Shown in pieces: positions 6,001 to 15,636 of a DNA stretch of 33,265 bases (position 1 is the first letter of the stretch; each line of letters starts with the position of its first letter). Location: contig JAJRVM010000258.1 of NCBI GenBank assembly GCA_024277285.1, forward strand, positions 1 to 33,265, written 5' to 3'. A program made the position numbers and the translations under genes. This DNA comes from Planctomycetota bacterium (GTDB lineage Bacteria; Planctomycetota; Planctomycetia; Pirellulales; Pirellulaceae). The notes under the pieces were generated by a model, which searched no databases, was not told where the DNA came from, and saw only the letters and a list, made by a program, of their open reading frames with translations.

Positions 6001-8355
6001 ATGAGCCGTATCATTTACAACCGCTGTTGGGCAATACTTTGCGGTGCGGCGTTGTTGACAATTGTTTGCAGCGGCCAATCGTCCGTCGCGTGGAGTGGTG
6101 AGCTCGCGGCGGCTCAGGTCGAGCAAGCTGGCAATGACGTATTGGCCGGATTGGAACACACGCGCGAGTTTGTCAAGGACGGCCAGTGGGCGGATGCGGT
6201 CGAGACGCTTTCTCGGATCATGGAGAATCACCGGTCCGAGTTGATTGAGGCGCCGGTCAGCGCGCCGGCCAAGGCGTTGGGGTTCGCGAAATTCACCACG
6301 GTGGGCGAGCACTGCCAGCGAGAATTGGCGGCCTGGCACGCGCGGGCCCCCGAGGCACTAGCGACCTATCGTCGTCGAGTGGATCCGTTGGCGCGGCAAT
6401 GGTACGAGCAGGCGATTGCCGCCGCCAACGAAGTTCAGTTGCAGCGGATTGTGGACGAACTGTTCTTGAGTTCGAGTGGTGATCAGGCGTTGTTGCAGCT
6501 TGGTGAGTTGGCGCTGGAGCGTGGCAATTACTTGTTGGCGCGCAGTGCGTGGGAGCGATTGAGCAGATCGTTGCGTGTGCCTCCGGCCGTTGCCAATGCG
6601 ATTGGGTGCGCACCAGGTTGCAGTTGGTGGACGGCACTGCGCGGACGGCCGCTCGATGAAGTGTGGCCGACCATTGTGGAAGGTCTAGCACAGGATGCCG
6701 CCGATCTGCCATGGTTGGCGTACCCCGACAGTGAAATTCCCTGCGCCGCAGTGCGTGCCCGGCTGATTGTGTTGGCGCTGTTGGAAGGTGATCACGATCG
6801 GGCGGCGTTGGAATTCGAGTTGCTTCGGCGGCTGCATCCTGGTGTGGAAGGGACGCTGGCCGGACGCAGCGGCAAGTATGTTGAGCTGGTTGCCGACGTG
6901 ATGCGTGATGCGCGCCAGTGGTCTGCCGCAGCCGAGCCGCGTGGCTGGGCAACGTTGGGCGGAGCGGCGGCGCGTAATCGCGTCGCCAACCAGGCCGTCG
7001 ATGTGGCGCGAAAGCCGTTGTGGCAGATAAAGCTGCCACGCTTGGAGGACGATCAGGATCTGTCAGCTGACGGTGTCCTGCGTGTTGGCGAACGCGCCGA
7101 TGGGTTACTTAGCTATCATGTGGCGGTCAGTGACGGCGTGGTGTTTGTGCAACAGCCAGGGATGATTCGAGCATTCGACGTGGCGACCGGCAAGCCGGCA
7201 TGGCCACTTCATCAGCGAAGCGAGAAACCGCAATCGTTGTCCTATGGCGCCCTTCACGAGTGGACACGGGCGCCACGCGAGGTTGTTCCGCGCCGGTCCG
7301 CGCACATCGGTGTGCCTCGCTATGGCGTGACGATCGAGGGGCGGCGGTTGTTCGCGCGGATGGGGACCGCGTGGACCGGTGGTGCCGAACCGCCGGTGCG
7401 TGCGGACCAACGCAGCTTTCTGATCGGGATCGATCTACGCACACAGAAACTGATCTTCGACCAGATCCCGCCAGGCGAGCGTGGCTGGGAGTTCGAGGCG
7501 TCGCCGATCGTGACCGAGACGCATCTGTTCGTTTCGATGCGGCGGCGCGATCCGGCGAGTGCGCGGGTGCGCGTGGCTTGTTTCTCCATCCAAACCGGAC
7601 GGTTGGTTTGGAAACGCGATGTGTTGCGCGGCGAAGTGGTCAGCGGGGCCTTGTTTGGAATTGCGAACAGTGCTTTGACGCTGGCCGGCGACATGCTGTA
7701 CTACAACACGAATCTGGGCGCCGTTGCCGCGCTGCGCGCCGGTGACGGAGCCTTGCGGTGGATCTACCGCTACCCACGCGCTGGAATGCGCGAGAATGAT
7801 TTGGAGCACAACGATCGCCATTGGGCGCGCGATCAGACTCCTTGCCTGATGCACCACGATCTCGTGATTGTGGCGCCGGCGGACTGCCGCCGCATTTTTG
7901 CACTCGATGCCCCGTTTGGGCAGATGGTATGGGCGACGGCCGCCGATGTGGCTGCCGATGCCATTCATTTAGCCGGTGTGGGGCAGGGGCACCTGTTGGC
8001 AAGCGGTGATTATCTGTATTGGATCGATCTCTATTCGGGCGTCGTGAATTACCAGTTTCCGCCTGCACGCACCGCACTGCGTGGCTATGCGGGGCCGACG
8101 CCGCGCGGGTACGGACGTGCCGTACTGGCCGGTGACCAGGTGTTCTGGCCGACGCACGATTTTATTTATGTTTTTCAGCAACGCAGCAACCGGCAAGTTC
8201 GTCAAAAAATCGAACTGCGGAGCTTGGGAGTAACGGGCGGAAATCTGGTCATCGCGGATGAAACGCTATTGGTCGCCGGCGCCGACCGGCTTACGGCATT
8301 CAACAGTTGGGGCGAAGTCAGGGAGGCGCGCAGCGATGGATCGAGGGCGGAGTGA
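6001..8355 (+). CDS. Exported PQQ-type beta-propeller protein with helical N-terminal domain
   Basis: A 784-residue protein. A signal peptide is visible at about residues 1-30. Residues about 40-330 are helical and TPR-like (EFVKDGQWADAVETLSRI, ALERGNYLLARSAWERL). The rest forms PQQ-like propeller blades, seen as repeats such as MIRAFDVATGKPAW, GAVAALRAGDGALRW, RRIFALDAPFGQMVW and YLYWIDLYSGVVNY. No catalytic set of a quinoprotein dehydrogenase is evident, so a scaffold or sensor role is more likely than an enzyme. It precedes the MoxR cluster on the same strand but is separated from it by a 363-base gap holding a repeat element. No Shine-Dalgarno sequence is visible at the chosen ATG. Confidence 0.82.
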   Translation: MSRIIYNRCWAILCGAALLTIVCSGQSSVAWSGELAAAQVEQAGNDVLAGLEHTREFVKDGQWADAVETLSRIMENHRSELIEAPVSAPAKALGFAKFTTVGEHCQRELAAWHARAPEALATYRRRVDPLARQWYEQAIAAANEVQLQRIVDELFLSSSGDQALLQLGELALERGNYLLARSAWERLSRSLRVPPAVANAIGCAPGCSWWTALRGRPLDEVWPTIVEGLAQDAADLPWLAYPDSEIPCAAVRARLIVLALLEGDHDRAALEFELLRRLHPGVEGTLAGRSGKYVELVADVMRDARQWSAAAEPRGWATLGGAAARNRVANQAVDVARKPLWQIKLPRLEDDQDLSADGVLRVGERADGLLSYHVAVSDGVVFVQQPGMIRAFDVATGKPAWPLHQRSEKPQSLSYGALHEWTRAPREVVPRRSAHIGVPRYGVTIEGRRLFARMGTAWTGGAEPPVRADQRSFLIGIDLRTQKLIFDQIPPGERGWEFEASPIVTETHLFVSMRRRDPASARVRVACFSIQTGRLVWKRDVLRGEVVSGALFGIANSALTLAGDMLYYNTNLGAVAALRAGDGALRWIYRYPRAGMRENDLEHNDRHWARDQTPCLMHHDLVIVAPADCRRIFALDAPFGQMVWATAADVAADAIHLAGVGQGHLLASGDYLYWIDLYSGVVNYQFPPARTALRGYAGPTPRGYGRAVLAGDQVFWPTHDFIYVFQQRSNRQVRQKIELRSLGVTGGNLVIADETLLVAGADRLTAFNSWGEVREARSDGSRAE

Positions 8356-8539
8356 GGCCGTTTTGGGTGGTGTTCCGCTTCGCTTGGCAAACTGATTCAC
8401 CCACGGCACAACGCCGTTGGAGGCTGGAGTTTGTGCCAAAGGTGACGCGGTACCATTGCGATGGGATAACATTGTCGGGGTAACACTTTCGGCGTCTGCA
8501 GTTGGACGTGCATCGAGGTCGCGTTGGTTATTGGCTCGT
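8356..8539. other. First half of the non-coding gap before the MoxR gene
   Basis: No gene is visible. The stretch at about 8388-8436 (TTGGCAAACTGATTCACC, then an imperfect ACGGC/GCCGT stem) resembles 19473-19518 in front of the gene at 19592. It therefore seems to be a degraded second copy of part of the element annotated at 8540-8693. Confidence 0.45.
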
Positions 8540-8693
8540 TGGTTATTGATCGGATCGAAACGCCTTGTACGATTGATGAAGAAGTTTGTTGGGCTAGAAA
8601 CGCCGCGTCCAAGCCTTGCTGAGACCCGTTCAATTACGGGGCAAGCAGGTTGGGGCTCCGGCTCAGCCCATTCTTGCAATCGGCCAAGCAGTT
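8540..8693 (+). repeat. Dispersed non-coding element, copy A (related to 19341-19548)
   Basis: Bases 8577-8606 (starting TGAAGAAGTTTGTTGGGCT, ending AACGCCGC) match 19383-19412 with a single mismatch. The flanks also align (ACGGGGCAAGC, then TGCAA.CGGC.AA.CAG). The hairpins that are perfect in copy B are mostly degraded here. The element ends about 25 bases before the MoxR start and may form part of its leader. Confidence 0.7.
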
Positions 8694-8718
8694 ACTTTTT
8701 TATATGGTTAGCATTACT

Positions 8719-9783
8719 ATGACACTCCCGGAAGGCGATCGCCAGGCGGTCAATGCACTTACCGAAGCGTATCAGCAAATCACAGGCGAGCTGAGCAAGG
8801 TGATTGTCGGTCAGCAGCAGGTTATCGAGCAGCTATTGATCTCGATGTTCGCGCGCGGCCATTGCCTGTTGGTAGGCGTGCCGGGGTTGGCCAAGACGTT
8901 GATGATCCGGACCTTGGCCAATGCGCTGGCGCTCGAATTCAGCCGCATTCAATTCACTCCCGACCTGATGCCGGCTGACATTACTGGCACGGAGGTGATC
9001 CAGGAGGACAAGTCGACGGGAGAGCGCGATTATCGCTTCCTGCCGGGCCCGATTTTCGCGAACGTGATTCTGGCGGACGAGATCAATCGCACGCCCCCCA
9101 AGACGCAGGCAGCGTTACTCGAAGCAATGCAGGAGCGGCAGGTGACGGTTGGGGGCGAGAAGCATGGTCTTCCCGATCCATTCTTCGTATTGGCAACGCA
9201 GAATCCGATCGAACAGGAGGGAACCTACCCACTCCCCGAGGCGCAGCTGGATCGCTTTATGTTGCACGTGTGGGTCGACTATCCGAGCGAAGACGAGGAG
9301 CTGGAGATTGTCAAACGCACGACGGCCGACCGTCACGTTACGTTGACTCCGATGCTCAGCGCGGAGCAGATACTGAAGCTAACCCAGATTGTCCGCAAGG
9401 TGCCGGTGGCGGACCACGTTGCTCGATACGCTTTGCGGTTGGCGCGGTTGACGCGCAATAACGAAACGAATGTTCCCGACTTTATCCGCGAGTATGTGAT
9501 GTGGGGGGCGGGGCCGCGTGCGAGCCAGTACATGGTTCTTGGCGCCAAGGCGCGTGCCGTGTTGGACGGTCGCTATTTCGTGACTCACGAGGACATTCAA
9601 GCGCTGGCACCCCCGGTCTTGCGGCACCGGATCAAGGTGAATTTCAACGCCGACGCTGAGGGAATCAAGGCGGACGACATTATTCAAAAGTTAATCGAAA
9701 CCGTGCCAACCGTGGCCCAAGAAGAGGATACCGGTGGGAAAGTCCCTGAAGTCTTTAGATCCGCGGACACTGGCCAAGCTTAG
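8719..9783 (+). CDS. MoxR-family AAA+ ATPase
   Basis: A 354-residue cytoplasmic AAA+ ATPase of the MoxR family, which in many bacteria works with VWA proteins encoded alongside as a chaperone-like pair. Visible motifs are Walker A GVPGLAKT (residues 53-60), Walker B VILADE (116-121), sensor 1 ATQNP (159-163) and the MoxR signature GTYPLPEAQLDRF (168-180). The length is normal for the family. I start at ATG 8719 (MTLPEGDRQ); ATG 8704 is an alternative and an upstream TTG at 8650 is unlikely. None has a clear ribosome-binding site. The gene overlaps the DUF58 gene by 50 bases, which implies translational coupling, and heads the run of VWA-type genes. Confidence 0.95.
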   Translation: MTLPEGDRQAVNALTEAYQQITGELSKVIVGQQQVIEQLLISMFARGHCLLVGVPGLAKTLMIRTLANALALEFSRIQFTPDLMPADITGTEVIQEDKSTGERDYRFLPGPIFANVILADEINRTPPKTQAALLEAMQERQVTVGGEKHGLPDPFFVLATQNPIEQEGTYPLPEAQLDRFMLHVWVDYPSEDEELEIVKRTTADRHVTLTPMLSAEQILKLTQIVRKVPVADHVARYALRLARLTRNNETNVPDFIREYVMWGAGPRASQYMVLGAKARAVLDGRYFVTHEDIQALAPPVLRHRIKVNFNADAEGIKADDIIQKLIETVPTVAQEEDTGGKVPEVFRSADTGQA

Positions 9784-10639
9784 CGGCCTACACCTTCGCG
9801 CGCAGCATATCGTCGAAGGTTACGTCGCCGGGTTGCACCGTAGTCCCTATCACGGTTTCTCGATCGAGTTTGCCGAACACCGAGAGTATGCGCCAGGCGA
9901 TGACTTGCGCTATGTCGACTGGAAGGTCTTTGGTCGCACCGACAAATTCTACTTGAAACAATACGACGACGAGACCAATCTAGTCTGCCAACTGGTGCTG
10001 GATGTCAGTGAAAGCATGAGCTATCGCGGGCCCGATTCGCCGTTGTCGAAGTTCGAGTATGCACAGTCCGCCGCCGCCGCGTTGGCGTGGCTCGTGCTAC
10101 GCCAGCAAGATGCGGTCGGTTTGGTGACGTTTGACGAGCAGATTCGCGCGCGTGTGCGCGCGAGTAGCAACCCGTCGCACTTGCAGCAAGTGTTTCAGAC
10201 GCTCGAATCCGCGCCGCTGACTGCCGAGACGTCGGCAGGACCGATTTTTCATGAGTTGGCCGAGCGGATGAAGAAGCGAAGCGTGGTCGTGATTCTGAGT
10301 GATTTGTTTGATAACGTCGAATCGGTCATGGCCGGCTTGAAGCATTTTCGCCACCGCCGCCACGACGTCATCGTCTTTCATGTGCTCGATCCCGCCGAGC
10401 TCGATTTTACTTTTTCTCGCCCGACGATTTTTCAAGGTCTTGAACGGATGCCGAAGGTGACCGCCGATCCTCGTTCGTTGCGCCGTGCCTACGTTAAAGA
10501 GATGCAAGATTATTTACGGAGTGTAAAAATGGGTTGCCGGCGCAATGGGATCGATTACCAGCAACTGCGCACCGACCAGTCGCTTGGTACCGCCTTGTCG
10601 CATTACTTGGCCACGCGGATGGGCCGAGTGCGAGGGTGA
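9734..10639 (+). CDS. DUF58 family protein
   Basis: A 301-residue protein of the DUF58 family, a VWA-like partner of MoxR ATPases. The hallmark stretch YHGFSIEF...REYAPGDDLRYVDWKVFGRTD spans residues 39-70. A metal-site-like DVSES motif follows at 90-94 at the start of a Rossmann-like domain. No membrane helix is visible, so this is the short soluble form. The start is GTG at 9734 inside the 3' end of the MoxR gene. The conserved family sequence begins soon after, so little N-terminal uncertainty remains. A 248-base gap containing GC-rich hairpins separates it from the next gene. Confidence 0.93.
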   Translation: MGKSLKSLDPRTLAKLSGLHLRAQHIVEGYVAGLHRSPYHGFSIEFAEHREYAPGDDLRYVDWKVFGRTDKFYLKQYDDETNLVCQLVLDVSESMSYRGPDSPLSKFEYAQSAAAALAWLVLRQQDAVGLVTFDEQIRARVRASSNPSHLQQVFQTLESAPLTAETSAGPIFHELAERMKKRSVVVILSDLFDNVESVMAGLKHFRHRRHDVIVFHVLDPAELDFTFSRPTIFQGLERMPKVTADPRSLRRAYVKEMQDYLRSVKMGCRRNGIDYQQLRTDQSLGTALSHYLATRMGRVRG

Positions 10640-10736
10640 GTTGAGGGACGCGAGGCGACGCCTGTACCGCTGCTGCCGATGCGTTGTGACCGTGTTGTGG
10701 GTGATCGGAGCCTGACGATTCTGGCAAAAAAGTTGT

Positions 10737-10780
10737 GTTGGCCCGCCGGGCCGCAAGAGGGCTGTTGGCCCTCCGGGCCA
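10737..10780. repeat. Two near-identical GC-rich hairpins in direct repeat
   Basis: GTTGGCCCGCCGGGCC (10737-10752) and GTTGGCCCTCCGGGCC (10764-10779) match at 15 of 16 positions, 27 bases apart. Each folds as a short stem with a three-base loop (GGCCC-GCC-GGGCC and TGGCCC-TCC-GGGCCA). They may shape mRNA ends or processing between the DUF58 and BatA-like genes. Confidence 0.85.
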
Positions 10781-10887
10781 GTGTTGAGCAGCATTGCAAG
10801 AAGTAGCAAGGGGAATCTGGCTCACAGATCAGTTGCTGTACGGCTAACTCTTTTTCGATAAGCACACTTTTTAGATAAGCACATTGC

Positions 10888-13083
10888 ATGAACGCGGTGG
10901 TAGCACAATTCGGCTTGCCTGGCATCTGGCTATTCGCCAGTCCGTGGATGCTGCTCTGGGCCATCGCGGCGGTGGTGCCGGTGCTGATCCACTTATGGAG
11001 TCGGCGCAAGTATGACGAGGTACCATGGGCGGCGATGCGGTTCTTGCTGGCCGCCATACGCAAGAACGCGCGGCGCTGGCGGATTGAGCAATTGATCTTG
11101 CTGGCGATCCGTATCTTGATTCTCTTGCTGTTGGCGATTGCCTTGGCGGACCCCATCGTCGCGCTGCTGGGCGATGGAGCGAGTGGTGGGAGCCATGGTG
11201 GCGATACGCATAGCATTGTCGTGATTGACGCTTCCTATTCGATGTACTATCGCCGCGCCGACGCGACACGATTCAAGGCGGCCAAAGAGTTGGCAAGCGA
11301 ATTGGTCCGACGGAGCCTGCAAGGTGATGGGTTTACGCTGGTCTCCCTTGCCGATCCGCCGACCGTTGTGGTGCGCGAGCCGGTGTTTGATCGTGAGAGC
11401 ATGGTGGCCGAGATTGCTCAACTGCGGCGCACGGATGGTGGCGCTGATTTGACGGCGACGTTGGCCGAAGTCGAACGCGTGCTGGATCGAACTTCGGCGC
11501 GCGAGTCACGACTCCGGCAGCATCGTATCTGTATCTTTACCGATCTCGGCCGAAATACGTGGGGCACCGTGGTGGGCGAGGAGGTGCGGGCGACGCTGCG
11601 CCGATTGGCGCAAAAGGCCGAATTAAGGCTGTTCGACGTTGGGCAGAGTGGTGGCCAGAACGTGGCGCTGACACGACTTTCCGCTGCACAAGGAGTGGCG
11701 ACGGTCGGCGCACCGATACGACTTGATATTGAACTTGAAAACGTCGGCAACCAGGATCGCCCACAACAGAAAGTGCAGTTGCTGGTCGATGGGCAGCGCG
11801 TGGCGGAAATCGAAGCAAATGTCTCGGCCGGCGGTCGAGCGAATGTATCAGCGGTGCATCGATTTCAGACGCCCGGTGCGCATGTGGTCGAGGCGCGGTT
11901 GAACGACGATCGTTTGGAGGCGGATAATCGGCGCTGGCTCAGCATGACTGTGCGTAGCACATTGGAAGTCTTGTGTGTCGAGGGGAAATCAGGTTCGGCG
12001 CATAACGTCGCGCTGGCGCTCGAGCCATCGGCGACGTTGCAGACGCACGTGCGACCGGTCGTCCGGTCCGAAATCGCGTTACTGGAAGAGGATCTTACGC
12101 GCTACGATTGCATCTTTCTGTGTAACGTGGGACGCTTTGGCAGCGACGAAGCCCATTTGCTGCGACGGTTCCTGGAACGGGGCGGCGGCATCGTCGTTTT
12201 CCTGGGCGACCAGGTGCAGGGGGCCAACTACAATTCGATCCTCGGTCCTGACGCGGGAACGAACCGATGCTTTTCAACCCGTCTCGATGCTCCAAGCAAG
12301 TTGGGCGAGTACCGATTCGATCCGCTCGACTATCAACACCCGGTTGTCAAGTTGTTTCGCGGGCATGAACGCTCGGGGTTGTTGACCACTCCGGTCTGGA
12401 AGTACCTTAACGTCACGATCGATCCCAAATTGTCCGCCACCACGGCGCTCGCCTTCCAGAATGGAATGCCGGCGATCGTGTAAGAAAGTGTCGGCAACGG
12501 CCGCATTCTGATCGTCACGACCGCCGCGTCGGTCGTCTCGTTGGATCGTTCCACGGACCCGCCAACGCCGTGGTCCGCGCTGGCGGCTTGGCCCAGCTTT
12601 CCGCCGTTGGTCCATCAATTGTTGCGGTCTGCCGTGCGTGGCCGCGCGCAATTGCGAAACGTCAGCGTCGGAGACACACTGCACGGTATGCTGGCGGCGG
12701 GCAGTTCCGCCACGTCGGTGCTGGTCGAGGACCCGGCGGGGCGTCGTCAACGTGTGCCAGTGAAAGTGGTCGGGGATTTGAACCGATGGACATACACCGA
12801 GACGTCTGTGGGAGGTGTGTATAACGTTGCTGCTGACAAGACGCCCGAACAACGCCAGCCGTTTGCTGTGAATCTGGACACGGCCGAAAGCCATTTGGAG
12901 CGTTTTGATGCTCAGTTGCTGCCCAAACCGTTGCAGCACCAAGCAGCAACGGAAGACCCGGAGGCAATCAAGGTCGACGTTGCTAAGCCGGTGCCGTTCT
13001 TCCGCTATATCTTGGCAACCATCCTTGGGCTGTTATTCTGCGAGACGTTGCTCGCATGGTTTTTCGGTCGCGCCACTGCGTAG
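10888..13083 (+). pseudogene. BatA-like membrane VWA protein interrupted by an in-frame TAA
   Basis: Read through, this is a 731-residue protein; TAA at 12481-12483 interrupts it at codon 532. The N-terminus is the BatA-type two-helix domain (helices at about 14-36 and 68-90, with HLWSRRKYDEVPWAAMRFL between). A VWA domain follows with MIDAS-type DASYS at 114-118, then beta-sandwich and Rossmann-like regions. After the stop the same frame continues with ESVGNGRILIVTTAAS and a C-terminal helix (RYILATILGLLFCETLLAWFF) up to TAG. Relatives typically read AIVEE..GRG here, so GAA to TAA is the likely change. Both halves look intact, with no frameshift or decay, so this is a very recent lesion, a read-through case or a sequence error. 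It lies within the MoxR/DUF58/VWA cluster. The start ATG 10888 has no strong ribosome-binding site. Confidence 0.85.
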
Positions 13084-13106
13084 GCGAAGAGAGTCGAGAG
13101 TCTTGA

Positions 13107-13138
13107 GTGGGAGAGTGGGGGAGTGGGGGAGTGGGAGA
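13107..13138. repeat. Tandem octamer repeat in two versions (GTGGGAGA / GTGGGGGA)
   Basis: Four octamers follow one another: GTGGGAGA, GTGGGGGA, GTGGGGGA, GTGGGAGA. Like the heptamer array at 81-339 it uses two versions that differ by A versus G. It lies between the BatA-like gene and the next VWA gene. Confidence 0.85.
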
Positions 13139-13211
13139 GAGTGCATCTGATACGGGTAAGCCCCAAGATCTATACACCTGGGCGCAGCCTGGTTTTTGGA
13201 GATTCATTTTT

Positions 13212-15614
13212 GTGAGCACCTGGTGGTTCAATCCGTTGCTGGGGCAAGCGCCTGCGAGTGCTGCGGTGCGCGCTGGGGAGGGGCTTGAAGTGACGTTGGT
13301 CCACACTTGGCCGTGGCCACCTTGGGTGACGTTGCTGGTGCTTATCGTGGCGGCGGCCTACGTGTTATTGGTCTATTTTCGTGAACCAGGTGATGTCGGA
13401 CGACGCACGCGTTTGATGTTGGCGGGCCTTCGGCTTGGGTTGATCGCATTGGTGATCGTCATGATGTACGGCTGGATGCGCAATCGTCATCGGACCGATT
13501 TGCCGGACCTCGTATTGGTGGTGGACGATTCGCGGAGTATGGAGTTTGCAGATCGGTACGGTGATAGCCGGCTAATGCAGCGACTGCGCAAGCGGCTTGA
13601 TACGGTCGGTTTGGAAGAACCATCGCGGATCAACCTGGCCAAGAGTTTGCTGCTGAAGCCGGGGGCTGGTTGGTTGGATCGCTTGCGTGAAAAGTACAAC
13701 CTCAAGCTATACTTCCTAGCTACGACGGCGCGGATCCAGGGCCTGTCGGCCGACGCGATTGAGAAACGTGTTGCGGCCGTGGAAGCAACTCAGCAATCGA
13801 GTCGCTTGGGTGATGGCTTGCAGAGCATTCTTGAAGCGCAGCGTGGTCGTCCGACGGCGGCGGTGGTGGTGCTGAGTGACGGTGTGACGACCGAGGGCAA
13901 GTCGATTTCCGAGGTAGCCAACTACGCACGTCGGAAACATATCCCACTGTTCCTGTTGGGAGTGGGGGATGAACGTCCGCCGCGCGACCTGCGACTCTCA
14001 GATCTGTTGGTGGATGAAGTTGTATTTCTGGGAGATGTCGTTAATTTCGACTTCAAACTGGCTGGCAGTGGATTCGCTACCGAGACGGTGAGCGTGCGAT
14101 TGAAACGCAAGGGGCAGGATCGCGTGTTGGCTCAGCGCCAAGTGGAACTCGACGGAGACGGAACGTCGGCAAGCGTGCGTCTTGCGTTGCGTGCGACCGA
14201 GCAGGGAGACTTCGAGTATGTGGTCGAAGTGGAACCGTTGCGGAATGAAACGAACTTAAGCAACAATCGGCTTTCCCAGATGGTCAGCGTTCGAGATGAA
14301 ACGATACGTGTCTTGTATGTTCAGGAGTACCCGAGTCTCGAGTTTCGTTTCCTGAAGACGCTGCTGGAAAGACAGGTAAAACTGGGTAGTAAGGAAAATG
14401 TGATTCAGCTAACGACTGTGTTGCAGGAAGCGGATCAGGGGTATACCGATTTGGACGAAACGGCGATGCGCGTTTTTCCGGTCAGCCGCGACGAGTTGTT
14501 TGCTTACGATGTCGTCATTTTTGGGGACGTGAATCCAGCCTACATGAGCCGCCCGGTCTTGGAGAACCTGAACGCATTTGTCGCCGAGCGAGGGGGTGGC
14601 GTGGTGTTCATTGCGGGGCCACGTCACACGCCCCTTGCGTACCGCAACACGCCGTTGGAAACGCTCATGCCCATCGAGCTCAGTACCGTACACTTGCCGG
14701 ATGAAGCAGCACTGATCGACGATTCGTTTTCCGTTACGCCGACGCGACTGGGGAAGGTCAGCCCGCAGCTGCAGCTGGCTGCTACGCCGGCAGAGAGCTT
14801 GGACGTGTGGAGCAAGCTGCCAGCCATCCGCTGGTTGTTGACCGCGCCCGACACGCGTGTGGCCGCCCGCGTGCTGGTCGGAACCGACCCCGCTTTGCCC
14901 GGTGGGCCGCGGAGCGTCGTGATCATGCAGTTGGTCGGTGCTGGCCGAGTGATCTTCCACGCGACTGATGAAAGCTATTTGTGGTCCCGCGTCGACGGGA
15001 GCGATCAGTACTACCAGCGGTACTGGTTGCAGACGATCCGATATTTGAGTCGGGCGAAATTGCTAGGTGCGAATCGGACGGTCGAGGTGGTTCCCGACCG
15101 GAGCCAGTATTACCGAGGCGAATCGGTGCCCCTACAGGTTCGGTTTTACGATGAACGGATGGCGCCGGTCGCCGATGATGGAGTTGTTCTCTTGTTGGAG
15201 CGCCAGCAAGGTCGCCGGCAACGCATCAATTTGCAGCGGGATGCCGTTCGTCGTGGTGTGTTTGGAGGGACTGCCAGCAACCTGACCGAAGGCACTTACC
15301 GCGTGTGGGTGGTGGTACCACGCCTTGACGGTAAACCACCGACGTGGCGGTTCACCGTCGTTCCACCGCCCGGTGAACAGGCTAAGTTGATGATGGATGC
15401 GGCCGACCTGAAGCAAGCCGCACAGACGTCCGAAGGGAAGTTCTACACGCTTGGGTCGGCCGACCGTTTGCTGGCAGATCTGCCGCAAGGCCGCCAGGTG
15501 CGTATTGAATCATTGCCACCCAGCCCGGTGTGGAATTCGCCTTGGTTGGCCGGTCTGTTCGTGATACTGCTGGTCACGGAGTGGCTTGGTCGCAAACGAG
15601 TTGGTTGGTTATGA
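13212..15614 (+). CDS. Membrane VWA / glutamine-amidotransferase-like protein
   Basis: An 800-residue protein with helices at about 38-55 and 68-88 and a final one near the C-terminus (SPWLAGLFVILLVTEWLG). The domain between has a VWA metal-site motif DDSRS at 105-109. It is followed by beta-sandwich sequence and a class I glutamine-amidotransferase-like Rossmann region (VVIFGDVNPAYMS, ERGGGVVFIAGPRHTPLAY) without an obvious catalytic Cys. This matches the large planctomycete proteins encoded next to BatA and MoxR. I chose GTG 13212 (STWWFNPLLG); an in-frame ATG at 13107 would start inside the octamer repeat and add a Gly/Glu-rich leader. The stop overlaps an ATG (TTATGA), and the next gene follows within about 25 bases, so the two are probably co-translated. 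Confidence 0.86.
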   Translation: MSTWWFNPLLGQAPASAAVRAGEGLEVTLVHTWPWPPWVTLLVLIVAAAYVLLVYFREPGDVGRRTRLMLAGLRLGLIALVIVMMYGWMRNRHRTDLPDLVLVVDDSRSMEFADRYGDSRLMQRLRKRLDTVGLEEPSRINLAKSLLLKPGAGWLDRLREKYNLKLYFLATTARIQGLSADAIEKRVAAVEATQQSSRLGDGLQSILEAQRGRPTAAVVVLSDGVTTEGKSISEVANYARRKHIPLFLLGVGDERPPRDLRLSDLLVDEVVFLGDVVNFDFKLAGSGFATETVSVRLKRKGQDRVLAQRQVELDGDGTSASVRLALRATEQGDFEYVVEVEPLRNETNLSNNRLSQMVSVRDETIRVLYVQEYPSLEFRFLKTLLERQVKLGSKENVIQLTTVLQEADQGYTDLDETAMRVFPVSRDELFAYDVVIFGDVNPAYMSRPVLENLNAFVAERGGGVVFIAGPRHTPLAYRNTPLETLMPIELSTVHLPDEAALIDDSFSVTPTRLGKVSPQLQLAATPAESLDVWSKLPAIRWLLTAPDTRVAARVLVGTDPALPGGPRSVVIMQLVGAGRVIFHATDESYLWSRVDGSDQYYQRYWLQTIRYLSRAKLLGANRTVEVVPDRSQYYRGESVPLQVRFYDERMAPVADDGVVLLLERQQGRRQRINLQRDAVRRGVFGGTASNLTEGTYRVWVVVPRLDGKPPTWRFTVVPPPGEQAKLMMDAADLKQAAQTSEGKFYTLGSADRLLADLPQGRQVRIESLPPSPVWNSPWLAGLFVILLVTEWLGRKRVGWL

Positions 15615-15636
15615 GGTAACGGTGAAGGGTTTGACG

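Noticed and set aside
7200..7745. 181-codon frame inside the propeller gene
   Set aside because: It is a shadow of the strongly supported propeller frame, with Arg/Ala-rich composition typical of an off-frame in GC-rich DNA.
13107..13211. Earlier start of the VWA/GATase-like gene
   Set aside because: The ATG lies in the octamer repeat and the extra residues are repeat-derived. GTG 13212 fits the protein better.
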